Of a DNA stretch of 64,000 bases, positions 36,704 to 45,806 are shown one piece after another. The number at the start of each line of letters is the position of its first letter. The first letter of the stretch is position 1. The DNA is from Mucilaginibacter glaciei (GTDB lineage Bacteria > Bacteroidota > Bacteroidia > Sphingobacteriales > Sphingobacteriaceae). The translations under genes were made by a program, and so were the position numbers. The DNA lies in contig NZ_JACWMX010000003.1 of NCBI RefSeq assembly GCF_014773245.1, forward strand, positions 124,001 to 188,000, given 5' to 3'. The notes under the pieces are model-generated. The model made no database searches, was not told the DNA's origin, and worked only from the letters and a program-made list of their open reading frames with translations.

Positions 36704-38986
36704 TTAAAGGATCTTTACTTTTTGTTCCTGATCCATCTTATTGTATTCGTGCTCCAGTTCAAACGCCTTTAAAACAGTCAGGTGCGATATCATATATGCC
36801 AGCGTACTTTCGGCACCCTGGTTACGGTTTATACCGGTTGGCAGCAAGCCGTCACAACATCCTTTGGTTTCATGGTCATACAATGGTGCACGCAGGGAGT
36901 TTTCACCCAGGAACCATTTGTAACACAGGAACATTTTTTCGATATACTGCGGTTTACGGAATATCTGGTAGGCCTGGAAATGCATCAGCACCATTGCCAT
37001 TGTTTCGATGGCTTGCTGATCATATACAGGGAAGGTACCGCCCCGGCTGTACCAACCCTCGTTACCTACCGGGCTCAAATAGCCGTTAGCTAATGTAAGG
37101 TCATCTAAAAACGCCATCGTTTTTAACGCGATTTCTTTTGCACGTTCATTACCCGTTATTTCGCAGGAGTGTAAAAGAGCCAAAGGCATAATGGCATTAT
37201 CGTAAGTCATCTTATCTTCAAACCATTCCCAATCATCGCTGCGGTTTTTATCATAGGCATCAATCAACGGCTGGGTAAGCTTTACCAACTCTTTCTGCAT
37301 GCCTTCGTCGGTTGGGAAAGCCTGTAAATACAGACTCACGCCTATAATCGTATTTCCGATACCGCGAATGTGTTCTAATTTTTCGAAATGTTTAACCGAT
37401 TTATGGAAGATCTCTACCGCGAATTCCCGGTACGAGTTGCTTGCCGCGCCGCTTATCAAATACCCTAAGGCCCAGATAGTACGGCCAAATGAATCTTCAG
37501 AACCTATCTCATCCAGGTACTGGCGGCTAAAGCTCAAAAAGTTACGGAAGTTACCATCCTCTGTTTGCATATAATGAATGAAACTCAGATATATCGGCAA
37601 AAGTTTAAAGGCTTCGTCGCTTTTATTGCGCTGATAAGCCATTAACGCCATGATCAGGGCGCGCACATTATCGTCCTGGCAGTAACCCTCTTTTAGGTTA
37701 GGGATACCATATTTGGCATGCTGTACAATTCCGGTATCATCCGTTAACCGGAATACATGCGTCAAGCTAAATTTGGGCAGTATCTCAGGGTCTACAATGC
37801 TGTTCTTTAAAATTTTATCGCTAAAGTCGTGCTCATTAGCAGCTTCCTGAGCAACTCTGATATATTCTGCACCTATAACCGGCCAGCGCAGATGACGGCC
37901 GTATTCATAAGCATTTTCCTTTAATTCGTTCAATACTTCATCATTATCCAATAATTCGTTGATGGTGTCAGCTAATTGGTCCGAGTCCTTGAAGTCGAAC
38001 AGGCGCCCACGGTTATCATCCAGCAATTCGGTAGCGTGCCAGTAAGGGGTTGATACTACGGCAGCACCTGCGCCAACGGCATAGGATAACGTTCCGCTGG
38101 TGATTTGTGCCTCGTTCAGATATGGGGTAACATAGATCTCGGTAGCGGTCAAATAATCTATCAACTCATCTTCGGCTACAAATTTATTAATGAATGATAA
38201 ATGCTGCGACACCTTTAACTGTGCTGCAAGGCTTTTCAAATGGTCACGGTATTCTTCACCCGAGTTTTTGATAACACCGGGGTGTGTGTTACCTAATACC
38301 ACATACATTACATCCGGGTGTTTCTCAACAATTTTTGGTAAAGCCTTTACCACGGTCTCTAAACCTTTATTGCGGCTTAGCAGGCCGAAGGTTAACAATA
38401 CGCGGTGGTTTTTAAACTGGCTCAGGCTTTTTACCGGGTTAACTTCCGGGGCTTCCAAATCTGGTACGCCATGTTCTATGATCTGGATCTTATCGGCAGG
38501 GACATCATAGATAGTGGTCAAAAACTCTACGGCACGCTTGCTCATCACGATGATCTTTGACGACTGCTCGGCAATTTCGCGGATGATGATGCGCTGCACG
38601 TAACTGGGCTCTTTAAGTATGGTATGTAAAATAGATATCAGCGGTTTTTCTAACCTGTTTATTAGCGGTAAAATATAAATACCACTCTCGCCCCCGTAAA
38701 TTCCAAATTCATGTTCCAGTATAACCGCATCAACCGTACTTGAGTTAATGTAGTTAGCTGCGCGGATATAATCTTTCTGATGGTTTTGGCGGATAACGCA
38801 TTTTACATCTGCAGGGTATTCATACTCCTGCATGTTTTCTGAATCGTTCAGGGCCACCACAAATCCTCCGTCAAGGATGTGTTTCCTATCGGGAAAGTTA
38901 GCGCCTATGGCAAGTTTAAGGTTGGTATTAAAAGTAGCGATACCGCATTCGCGGGGTGGATAGGTAGAAATGTAGGCTATTTTCAT
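36704..38986 (-). CDS. GT4-family glycosyltransferase with C-terminal helical (alpha/alpha barrel) domain
   Basis: This 760-residue protein is twice the usual GT4 size. The N-terminal GT-B half starts MKIAYISTYPPRECGIATFN and has LTFGLLSRNKGLETVVKALP and PYLNEAQITSGTLSYAVGAG, the donor site. From about residue 400 the second half is a helical repeat domain (LKEGYCQDDNVRALIMALMA, SFGRTIWALGYLISGA, DDWEWFEDKMTYDNAIMPLA, NEGWYSRGGTFPVYDQQAIE) resembling an (alpha/alpha)6 glycosidase or phosphorylase fold. It starts at ATG 38986; a second ATG four codons upstream is possible. It forms an operon with the smaller GT4 gene, and GH130 is nearby. Such fused proteins recur beside GH130 genes in Bacteroidota, as far as I recall. 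Confidence 0.88.
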   Translation of the reverse strand: MKIAYISTYPPRECGIATFNTNLKLAIGANFPDRKHILDGGFVVALNDSENMQEYEYPADVKCVIRQNHQKDYIRAANYINSSTVDAVILEHEFGIYGGESGIYILPLINRLEKPLISILHTILKEPSYVQRIIIREIAEQSSKIIVMSKRAVEFLTTIYDVPADKIQIIEHGVPDLEAPEVNPVKSLSQFKNHRVLLTFGLLSRNKGLETVVKALPKIVEKHPDVMYVVLGNTHPGVIKNSGEEYRDHLKSLAAQLKVSQHLSFINKFVAEDELIDYLTATEIYVTPYLNEAQITSGTLSYAVGAGAAVVSTPYWHATELLDDNRGRLFDFKDSDQLADTINELLDNDEVLNELKENAYEYGRHLRWPVIGAEYIRVAQEAANEHDFSDKILKNSIVDPEILPKFSLTHVFRLTDDTGIVQHAKYGIPNLKEGYCQDDNVRALIMALMAYQRNKSDEAFKLLPIYLSFIHYMQTEDGNFRNFLSFSRQYLDEIGSEDSFGRTIWALGYLISGAASNSYREFAVEIFHKSVKHFEKLEHIRGIGNTIIGVSLYLQAFPTDEGMQKELVKLTQPLIDAYDKNRSDDWEWFEDKMTYDNAIMPLALLHSCEITGNERAKEIALKTMAFLDDLTLANGYLSPVGNEGWYSRGGTFPVYDQQAIETMAMVLMHFQAYQIFRKPQYIEKMFLCYKWFLGENSLRAPLYDHETKGCCDGLLPTGINRNQGAESTLAYMISHLTVLKAFELEHEYNKMDQEQKVKIL

Positions 38987-39267
38987 GTTTGAGTGCAAAC
39001 TGTTAATTGTGAAGAGCAGTGATGTAAATAAGATTGTACAAGCATCCGCTCACCCTGACTTTAATACTATGCATTGCCCATGGTAAAACAAGGTTTATTG
39101 GACAATAAGCATATTAAGGTGCAGGTAAACCTATATGAGCATAAATTGTACCAAGTTAGCATTAAAGTGGTACTCTAAAGAGGAATATTGTAATGTAAAA
39201 CCCATTAGATAAAAAGCACAGCAGTAGGGCTACGTTTTTTATAACCGGAATGCTATGGTTAGCGAAT

Positions 39268-40458
39268 TTAAGCTGTATGCTCCTCGATAGCCGCTACAAT
39301 CACCTTGCAGGCTTCGACGATCTGCTCTTCGGTAATGATAAGGGGTGGGGCCAGGCGCATGGAGTTACTGCAATGCAAAAACCAGTCGGTAATTACGCCG
39401 TTAGCTATGCAGGTATCGATGATCTTTTTATTGAGCTCGAAACTTTCAAATTCTAATGCCAGCATTAGGCCCTTGCCCCGAATAGATTTGATAGCCGGAT
39501 GGTCGAGGTTTTTGCGGAGCAGAGCTTCTTTAGCGGGCATCTGTTCAATTAGCTTTTCATCCAGCAAAACTTCTAAGGCAGCCAGGCCTGCAGCACAGCA
39601 AACCGGATGGCCGCCAAAAGTGGTGATATGGCCCAAAAGAGGGTTTTCCTTAAAAACCTCCATTACACTTGCGTGTGCTACAAAGGCGCCGACAGGCATC
39701 CCACCGCCCAAAGCTTTGGCTAATAGTAATATATCGGGTACAATATCGAAATGTTCAAAAGAGAATAGCTTGCCGGTGCGGCCAAATGCGGCCTGGATCT
39801 CGTCCAATATCAGCAAAGTGCCTGTTTGTGTGCAACGTTCACGTAAAGCCTGCATGTAGGCCACATCCGGCACGCGGACACCGGCCTCGCCTTGGATGGT
39901 TTCCAAAATTACGCAGGCGGTGTGGTCGGTTATCAGTTGCAGGTCGTCATAATTGTTCAGGCTAATAAAATTGACCCCCGGTAATAGCGGTCGGTAGGCT
40001 TGCTTAAACTCTTCGTTACCCATTACGCTTAGTGCCCCGTGGGTGCTGCCGTGGTAAGAATTATGGAACGATATGATCTGTTGCCTGCCTGTAAAGCGTT
40101 TGGCCAGCTTTAATGCACCTTCAACGGCTTCGCCGCCAGAGTTGGTGAAGTAAACAGAGTTTAATCTATCGGGCAGGATGGATACCAGTTTTTCGGCAAA
40201 GCGCACCTGCGGCGTTTGCACGTATTCGCCGTATACCATCAGGTGCATATATTTATCTACCTGGGCTTTTATAGCAGCAATGACTTTAGGGTTGCTATGG
40301 CCGAGGTTACTTACGCCAATGCCCGATATCAGATCAATATGTGCCTTCCCTTCGGTATCGTACATATAAACGCCCTCGGCGCGCTCAAATTCGAGCAGCA
40401 ACGGGAAATGTGTTGTTTGAGCGTTATTGTTTAGGAAAAGCTGGCGAAGAGTGAGCAA
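39268..40458 (-). CDS. Class-III aminotransferase (acetylornithine/4-aminobutyrate type), PLP dependent
   Basis: This 396-residue fold-type I enzyme has the PLP Lys K248 in LLLAKALGGGMPVGAF, the Asp-Glu pair D219-E220 in LLILDEIQAAFGRTGK, the phosphate loop TNSGGEAVEGALKLAKRF, and SYHGSTHGALSVMG. The substrate could be acetylornithine, ornithine or another omega-amino compound; no arginine genes are adjacent, so I give no symbol. It is flanked by a 281-base gap upstream of the GT genes and by an intergenic repeat region. Confidence 0.9.
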   Translation of the reverse strand: MLTLRQLFLNNNAQTTHFPLLLEFERAEGVYMYDTEGKAHIDLISGIGVSNLGHSNPKVIAAIKAQVDKYMHLMVYGEYVQTPQVRFAEKLVSILPDRLNSVYFTNSGGEAVEGALKLAKRFTGRQQIISFHNSYHGSTHGALSVMGNEEFKQAYRPLLPGVNFISLNNYDDLQLITDHTACVILETIQGEAGVRVPDVAYMQALRERCTQTGTLLILDEIQAAFGRTGKLFSFEHFDIVPDILLLAKALGGGMPVGAFVAHASVMEVFKENPLLGHITTFGGHPVCCAAGLAALEVLLDEKLIEQMPAKEALLRKNLDHPAIKSIRGKGLMLALEFESFELNKKIIDTCIANGVITDWFLHCSNSMRLAPPLIITEEQIVEACKVIVAAIEEHTA

Positions 40459-40460
40459 AT

Positions 40461-40580
40461 TATTTAGTGAATTAGTGATTGATTGAATTAGTGATTTTAA
40501 AACTCAAATGCAAAAATCGGCAATATGATTGAAACTTAAAGCATCAATCACTAAAACACTAATTCAACAAATCACTAATT
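40461..40580. repeat. Intergenic word repeat (GAATTAGTGATT), direct and inverted
   Basis: GAATTAGTGATT occurs at 40469-40480 and 40485-40496, and inverted forms (AATCACTAATT and relatives) lie at 40543-40580 on the other side of the gap. It fills the spacer between the aminotransferase and Spy-like genes. Confidence 0.8.
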
Positions 40581-41079
40581 AATTCCCCGCGCGGATGCTG
40601 CGTTCGTTGAGCTGGCGCTTTACTTCGTCGTTAAACTCACGCTCGCTCTTATAAAGCAAGTTAACCTTATCGGCAGGGAGTATTTTCAGAAACTCATCCC
40701 GATAGTGCTTTTTAATGCTCACAACCTGGCTGTCATAAGCTAACTCCTTGTCAATTTGCTCGGTGCCGCTAACCTGCGCGTTTTGGTTATTCATGCGCCT
40801 TAAAATAAGTACGGCGGTTAATTGCTCCTGGTATTGGTTATAAAGGGGCCAAAATTTGCTTGCATCGGCTTCACTTAAGGCCAACTGCTGCGACAAAAAC
40901 CTGTTGCGGGCAGCGTAAAGCTTTGGGTTGCGTTTTACCCTTAAATTTGCATTAGGTATAGTATTGCCGGCACTGCCGCGAAAATTACTACGCAGGTTCT
41001 CTGCCTGTGCAAATGTTTCATCATTACCAAGCCCCATTATCACTAATGCAGAAAAGAAGTATTTGAGCAATTTGTTCAT
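40579..41079 (-). CDS. Spy/CpxP-like periplasmic protein
   Basis: This 166-residue protein has a signal peptide (ending ETFAQ, residue 25). A helical region follows, with RNRFLSQQLALSEADASKFW, PLYNQYQEQLTAVLILRRMN and DEFLKILPADKVNLLYKSER, similar to the LTxxQ-type helical hairpins of Spy/CpxP chaperones. It is the third gene after an ECF sigma factor and a membrane-bound repeat protein, separated from the latter by 8 bases, so it probably belongs to the same stress-response operon. Confidence 0.8.
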   Translation of the reverse strand: MNKLLKYFFSALVIMGLGNDETFAQAENLRSNFRGSAGNTIPNANLRVKRNPKLYAARNRFLSQQLALSEADASKFWPLYNQYQEQLTAVLILRRMNNQNAQVSGTEQIDKELAYDSQVVSIKKHYRDEFLKILPADKVNLLYKSEREFNDEVKRQLNERSIRAGN

Positions 41080-41087
41080 TTAAAATG

Positions 41088-41996
41088 TTATTGATTAAGC
41101 TCTATATAATCCTGAAGATTTGCATCAAGCGCATCAGTATTAATTTGCTTATCGTTTTCTATTAACGGATCGCTGCCCTCTGCACGCAGGTCCAGATAAT
41201 CCTCTATTTCGTTTACAGGCACACCAGATAATTCGGTATGCAGGTAGGTATGTGTATGTGTTACCGGCGCAGCAGCCTGCCTTAAAAATACACCGGCACC
41301 AATTATTAAAGTAAGGCATGCCGCAGTTGCATATTTAAATGTGTTTGATGCCCACAACTTTCGCACAATTGTTTTACGGATAACCATATCCTGGTTAACG
41401 GTTTTGTTTAAAATGCTTTTGTTAAGCTGTTCAAAATAATCATCAGGAACGGTAAACTCCGGCTTGCCGGCTTCAAATGCCTCTTCAACCGCTATGCGGG
41501 CAGCTATTTGGCTTTGCAGGTTTTCAAAGTATCCGGCAGGCACACTAAAGCTGGTTTCGTCCGCTTTAGCGGCGGCTTCCAAATTAATACGGCTTTGGAT
41601 ATTGTTAGTCAACTGCTCAAAATAACCTTCGGGCACTGCAAAACTTTGCTCGTTTGCATTAACAGCTTCTAACTTTACCCGGCTTTGAATGTTGCTGTTC
41701 AGCTGTTCAAAGTAACCCTGAGGAACGGCAAAGCCAGGCTGTTCTTTTTCTACAGCCGCTTCTATGTTGATGCGGCTTTGGATATCAGCACTCAGGTTAT
41801 CAAAATAATTTGCAGGGACAGTAAAGCCCTGTGCCGGGTTGTTCGTATTAAATTCTTCTATTGCTATGAGGGATAAAATGCGCTGGCCGGCTTGTTCAAA
41901 GTAGCTGACAGGCACTGTGAACGGGTTATTTTTGGTAACCTGTTTAAGTGACATTTCTTCGTCAGCCCACTCTTTATTCTCCATATCGCTTTTCAT
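41088..41996 (-). CDS. Anti-sigma-factor-like membrane protein with six FxVPxxYFExL repeats
   Basis: This 302-residue protein has six tandem units of about 30 residues, such as FAVPQGYFEQLNSNIQSRVK, FAVPEGYFEQLTNNIQSRIN and FSVPAGYFENLQSQIAARIA. One TM helix follows at about residue 220-240 (YATAACLTLIIGAGVFL), then an acidic outer part. The cytoplasmic repeats before a single TM, and its place directly after an ECF sigma gene, fit an anti-sigma or sigma-operon partner, but no zinc-site anti-sigma domain is seen. The repeat number suggests expansion. ATG 41996 is used; an ATG 4 codons further in is possible. Confidence 0.75.
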   Translation of the reverse strand: MKSDMENKEWADEEMSLKQVTKNNPFTVPVSYFEQAGQRILSLIAIEEFNTNNPAQGFTVPANYFDNLSADIQSRINIEAAVEKEQPGFAVPQGYFEQLNSNIQSRVKLEAVNANEQSFAVPEGYFEQLTNNIQSRINLEAAAKADETSFSVPAGYFENLQSQIAARIAVEEAFEAGKPEFTVPDDYFEQLNKSILNKTVNQDMVIRKTIVRKLWASNTFKYATAACLTLIIGAGVFLRQAAAPVTHTHTYLHTELSGVPVNEIEDYLDLRAEGSDPLIENDKQINTDALDANLQDYIELNQ

Positions 41997-42058
41997 ACTC
42001 TTTTATAGATGAATAATTCTCTCAAAGGTTTAATGCTAATTTAAAAATTATCCAGAAT

Positions 42059-42613
42059 TTAATCAGTATTGGTGATGAATGCCTCTATCTTTTTTACCGC
42101 GAGGTGGAAAGATGCCTTTAAGGCCCCAACGCTGGTACCTAAAACATCGCTCATCTCCTCATATTTCATATCGTCAAAATACTTCATGTTAAAAACAAGC
42201 CGCTGTTTATCGGGCAGGGTTAGTATGGCATCCTGCAATTTACGCTGTATTTGGTCGCCGCTAAACTGATCAGAACTGGCCAGCGTATCTGCCAGTGAAA
42301 AATCAACGTCATCAAGCGATATATTGTTCTTTTGCTTCTTTTTATTCAGAAAGGTAATGCACTCATTGGTAGCAATACGGTACATCCAGGTGTATAACTG
42401 CGCATCGGCACGGAAGCCCGGCAGGTTTTTCCAAACCTTGATAAAAACATCCTGCACCAGGTCATCGGCATCGTCATGGTCTATCACCATGCGGCGCACG
42501 TGCCAGTATATTTTTTGTTGATACTTTTTAAGCAACAGGTTAAAAGCTTCGTTGCGTGTGCTATCTTCCCTGAATTTGCTGAGTATCTCTTCGTCTTCTA
42601 CCTGAGTGGACAT
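42059..42613 (-). CDS. RNA polymerase sigma factor, ECF (sigma-70) family
   Basis: This 184-residue protein has region 2 (LLLKKYQQKIYWHVRRMVID, DDADDLVQDVFIKVWKNLPG, TWMYRIATNECITFLNKKKQ) and region 4 (LPDKQRLVFNMKYFDDMKYE, EMSDVLGTSVGALKASFHLA), typical of ECF sigma factors. It is followed after 62 bases by the repeat membrane protein gene and then the Spy-like gene, so the operon probably handles envelope stress. Near -7 box TATATTTA lies upstream, but not an exact match. Confidence 0.93.
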   Translation of the reverse strand: MSTQVEDEEILSKFREDSTRNEAFNLLLKKYQQKIYWHVRRMVIDHDDADDLVQDVFIKVWKNLPGFRADAQLYTWMYRIATNECITFLNKKKQKNNISLDDVDFSLADTLASSDQFSGDQIQRKLQDAILTLPDKQRLVFNMKYFDDMKYEEMSDVLGTSVGALKASFHLAVKKIEAFITNTD

Positions 42614-42678
42614 CTATTAGAATTTATTCTCTTAAATAAATATAACGCGTTTTTGTTTTAGATATGTTTATTTGACGG

Positions 42679-43140
42679 TTATCCCACCAGGTCTAAAACC
42701 TGTTGCGACGACGCCTTGGTATCTACCTTATCAATCACCTGGTCTATAATGCCATCGCCATTGATCAGGAACGTTTTACGGGCAGTACCCATATACTTTT
42801 TGCCGTACATATTCTTTTCTACCCAAACACCGTAAGCCTCTACAATGCTATGTTCGGTATCGGCAATTAATGTAAAGGGCAGTTGGTATTTGCTTTCGAA
42901 TTTTTTGTGCGATTTTTCATCATCCACGCTAACGCCTATCACCTCAAAACCCTTACCGACCAATGATTGGTAATTGTCCCTGAAATCACATGACTCTGCC
43001 GTGCATCCCGGAGTATCATCTTTTGGATAAAAATACAAAATCACGTTTTTACCCTTGTAATCTGACAGGGAAACGGGTGCGCCATTTTGGTCATTAGCTG
43101 TAAAATCGGGGGCTTTATCGCCTTTTGTAAGTGTTGCCAT
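42679..43140 (-). CDS. bcp: Thioredoxin-dependent thiol peroxidase (BCP-type peroxiredoxin)
   Basis: This 153-residue protein starts MATLTKGDKAPDFTANDQNG. The peroxidatic Cys C46 and resolving Cys C51 are in DDTPGCTAESCDF, the atypical two-Cys layout of BCP/PrxQ. VIGVSVDDEKSHKKFESKY and ARKTFLINGDGII are also conserved. It reduces peroxides with thioredoxin. The longer open frame upstream (to 43302) overlaps the M23 peptidase gene and lacks family sequence. It follows the peptidase gene by 4 bases, so the two are co-transcribed. Confidence 0.95.
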   Translation of the reverse strand: MATLTKGDKAPDFTANDQNGAPVSLSDYKGKNVILYFYPKDDTPGCTAESCDFRDNYQSLVGKGFEVIGVSVDDEKSHKKFESKYQLPFTLIADTEHSIVEAYGVWVEKNMYGKKYMGTARKTFLINGDGIIDQVIDKVDTKASSQQVLDLVG

Positions 43141-43144
43141 TTTG

Positions 43145-44950
43145 TTACTTATTAAATTCTGCCTTGTAGGCGGATGTGTTGTTTTTCCAGTCGACCGCCA
43201 CCAGTTCAAAGTTATGCTTACCTGGTGCAATATCGTTATTAAAGGTATAACTATATAGCTTTGTTTTATAACTCTGTTGTAGCAGCACCCATTTACCATC
43301 AATTTTTGCGGTAACGGATTTTACGCCCGAAAGATTATCGCCTACACGTAAATTGATGGCCTTTTCCAAACGCATATTGCCGCCATCGCGGATGTTAATC
43401 GGGGTAATTACAGGCGGCACGGTATCTATGCGGATATAAAAATCGCCAAAATTACGGGCCTTTGCTTTTACAAAACCACCCTCCCAGGTACCGCCAACGC
43501 TTCCTGCTGCCGCGTTCACCACAACTGCCTTGTCGGCATATGCGCCCAAATTTATATCGGGTTTTATCCAGATCTCGAACTCGTCATGGATAGGAGTGAA
43601 CTTATTATGGATTCTGTGTGTGACAGAATACGCGCCGGGTTTAGCAGGCTGGGCCGAATAGATAAAATCAAGGTTGTCATATAAATTGCCCGGCATGATG
43701 GTAACGTGTACCTTATCGTTCACAAACTCACTCTTTTGATCGAATCGTAGCCATTTACCAACCGGTTTATCGGGCGTGAAATTGTTAGGGGATGATTTTA
43801 CCTTTAATTTAAGTGATGAAGTATTACCTGCTACATCCTTTACGATGTATTCTACCTCATGCTCGGCATCATCGTTAAAAACTAAAACGCCCTGGTTAAT
43901 GGATTGCGGATAGAGCGAAATTCGGCTGCCCGGTAATATAAAGCACTTTTGCATCCACCTGTGCGATGTTAAAAAGGCCGGGTAATCGATATAAGCATTA
44001 ATGGCATGCGTTTGATCAAACGCGAAACGCTCTACCGCGAAAGTGTAAAAGGTTTTGCCATCCAGCTTTAATTCAAGCGAGTATAAGCCGTTTTTGTTGA
44101 AGGATGCGCTGTTCATATCCGTTACCCCGATAGCAAAGCCAATGTTGCCGCTCAGGTTCAAAGTTTGCGGTTTAAGCAGGCGGTAATTGCCGGCCGCCCC
44201 GGTAACCGGTAAAAACTCCTTTGGCGTTTTCTCGCTGAAGGGATTGCCGTTCAGGTGATAAATGCCAATACTGGTAATGGCAGGGGAGATGTTATCCGGA
44301 ATGGTTAAGCCGAATAGTTGCGGGTTGATAGTTTCCTGCGTGGCGGTGTCCCTGATCTCAAAGTGTAAATGCGGGCCTGCCGATGCACCCTCGTTACCGG
44401 ATACGGCTACTACATCGCCTTTGGTCACCTTAAATAATCCCGGCGGTAAAGGGATATCGGCCTCAAAAGTTTGAAACTTGTATTGATAATCGCGAATGTA
44501 TTTAGCTACTTCGGGCGTAAAACTGGCAATGTGCCCATAAACCGTGGTGTAACCTGCCGGATGAGTTAGATACAACGCCTGGCCAAAGCCCCCAAACTGG
44601 ATCCGCACGCGCGACACATAACCATCTGCAACGGCGTGTACCGGGTAGCCCGTGCGCTGGTTGGTCTTAAAATCTAAACCCGAATGGAAATGGTTTGGCC
44701 TTAATTCGCCAAAGGCACCAGCAGTGCTGGGCGGCAGGTCAAGCGGGTAGCGGAAATAATCTTTCGGGTAGGGTTTGCTTTGAATGGTTTCCTGGGCCCG
44801 GGTGGTGGCGGATAAAAGTACTGCAAGTACTATTAAAAAGAACTTGTTATTTCGGACTGCAGAAATGAATGCAATTCGGATAGTTTGCAAGGTGTTTTTG
44901 TTAACAGCTAATGAACAGGATTGCTCCGTGTTCCTCGTTCGGAATGGCAT
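43145..44950 (-). CDS. Secreted M23 (LytM-type) metallopeptidase
   Basis: This periplasmic peptidase of up to 601 residues has the zinc motif H89-S-G-L-D93 (NHFHSGLDF) and H194-L-H196 (GPHLHFEIRD). The fold is closed by YLTHPAGYTTVYGHIASF and DVVAVSGNEGASAG. It probably cuts peptidoglycan cross-links. The C-terminal 400 residues are beta-rich with no firm family. The signal peptide's hydrophobic core (FFLIVLAVLLSATTRAQ) begins only at residue 37, so ATG 44950 may be too far upstream; TTG 44890 would give a normal signal. Co-transcribed with the peroxiredoxin gene. Confidence 0.88.
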   Translation of the reverse strand: MPFRTRNTEQSCSLAVNKNTLQTIRIAFISAVRNNKFFLIVLAVLLSATTRAQETIQSKPYPKDYFRYPLDLPPSTAGAFGELRPNHFHSGLDFKTNQRTGYPVHAVADGYVSRVRIQFGGFGQALYLTHPAGYTTVYGHIASFTPEVAKYIRDYQYKFQTFEADIPLPPGLFKVTKGDVVAVSGNEGASAGPHLHFEIRDTATQETINPQLFGLTIPDNISPAITSIGIYHLNGNPFSEKTPKEFLPVTGAAGNYRLLKPQTLNLSGNIGFAIGVTDMNSASFNKNGLYSLELKLDGKTFYTFAVERFAFDQTHAINAYIDYPAFLTSHRWMQKCFILPGSRISLYPQSINQGVLVFNDDAEHEVEYIVKDVAGNTSSLKLKVKSSPNNFTPDKPVGKWLRFDQKSEFVNDKVHVTIMPGNLYDNLDFIYSAQPAKPGAYSVTHRIHNKFTPIHDEFEIWIKPDINLGAYADKAVVVNAAAGSVGGTWEGGFVKAKARNFGDFYIRIDTVPPVITPINIRDGGNMRLEKAINLRVGDNLSGVKSVTAKIDGKWVLLQQSYKTKLYSYTFNNDIAPGKHNFELVAVDWKNNTSAYKAEFNK

Positions 44951-45000
44951 AATAGTTTATTAGAAGTAAGCTTAACTGTAATGCTTAGTTAATGTTTTCG

Positions 45001-45023
45001 CGCAAAGGCGCTAAGGCGCAAAG
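45001..45023. repeat. Short G/C word repeat in the peptidase leader
   Basis: CGCAAAGGCG, CTAAGGCG and CAAAG are near copies of one word. It lies in the leader region of the M23 gene (minus strand). It is of the same kind as the other slippage-like words in the window. Confidence 0.6.
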
Positions 45024-45065
45024 ATTTCAATTTTGATAAGCAGCCAGCGTCGATATGTGAAAAGA

Positions 45066-45677
45066 TTACTTAACGTAAAAGTCAAGTAGTTTGGTACCTT
45101 CTAAAAAACCCTCCAGGTGATCGCCTATGTTTACTTTGGCAACGCCAGCCGGTGTGCCGGTGTAAATCAGGTCGCCTTTTTTAAGGGTAATATATTGTGA
45201 TACAAAGGCGATGATGCGCTCAAACGAAAAAAGCAGATGTTTGGTATTACCTTGTTGCCTTATCTCGCCGTTCACATCTAAATTAAAATTTATTTGATAC
45301 AGATCTGCAAACTGGCTTTTAGGCACAAAATTGCTCACCGGTGCCGACCCGTCAAATGCTTTGGCCAATTCCCAGGGCAGGCCTTTTTCTTTGTGTTTAG
45401 TCTGTATGTCGCGCGCGGTAAAGTCGATACCCAGTGCTATCTCTTCATAATAGTTAGCGGCAAATTTTTCGTTCACATGCTTGCCCTCTTTGCTCACCTT
45501 CAGTACTATCTCTATCTCGTGGTGTACATCCTGCGAAAATTCGGGGTGGTAAAACGGTTTGTTATCCTTTAACAAAGCCGTATCCGGCTTCATAAATATC
45601 ACCGGGGTGCTTGGTACGGGGTTATTTAATTCTTTGGCATGCTCGGCATAGTTGCGGCCAATGGCTATTATTTTCAT
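45066..45677 (-). CDS. Fumarylacetoacetate hydrolase (FAH) family protein
   Basis: This 203-residue protein starts MKIIAIGRNYAEHAKELNNP. It has the FAH core: VIFMKPDTALL, the metal acids in VHHEIEIVLKVSKEG, GIDFTARDIQTKHKEKGLPW and DLIYTGTPAGVAKVNIGDHL. The family includes oxaloacetate decarboxylases, fumarylpyruvate hydrolases and acylpyruvases; the substrate is not readable here. It lacks the N-terminal domain of true FAH. Standing alone on the minus strand. Confidence 0.92.
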   Translation of the reverse strand: MKIIAIGRNYAEHAKELNNPVPSTPVIFMKPDTALLKDNKPFYHPEFSQDVHHEIEIVLKVSKEGKHVNEKFAANYYEEIALGIDFTARDIQTKHKEKGLPWELAKAFDGSAPVSNFVPKSQFADLYQINFNLDVNGEIRQQGNTKHLLFSFERIIAFVSQYITLKKGDLIYTGTPAGVAKVNIGDHLEGFLEGTKLLDFYVK

Positions 45678-45806
45678 AGAAGCCGAATTTAGAAACTCTG
45701 CGGGCTAAATCAAAGAAATAAAATATTGCATGGTAGTAGTCGGCTTTTACCCTACAGGGATAGTTTGAAAAGCAAAAAATATTAAAGGGAATGAAGGATA
45801 TACCGC

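Noticed and set aside
43141..43302. Longer N-terminus of the peroxiredoxin
   Set aside because: It overlaps the M23 peptidase gene in another frame and the normal BCP start is at 43140.
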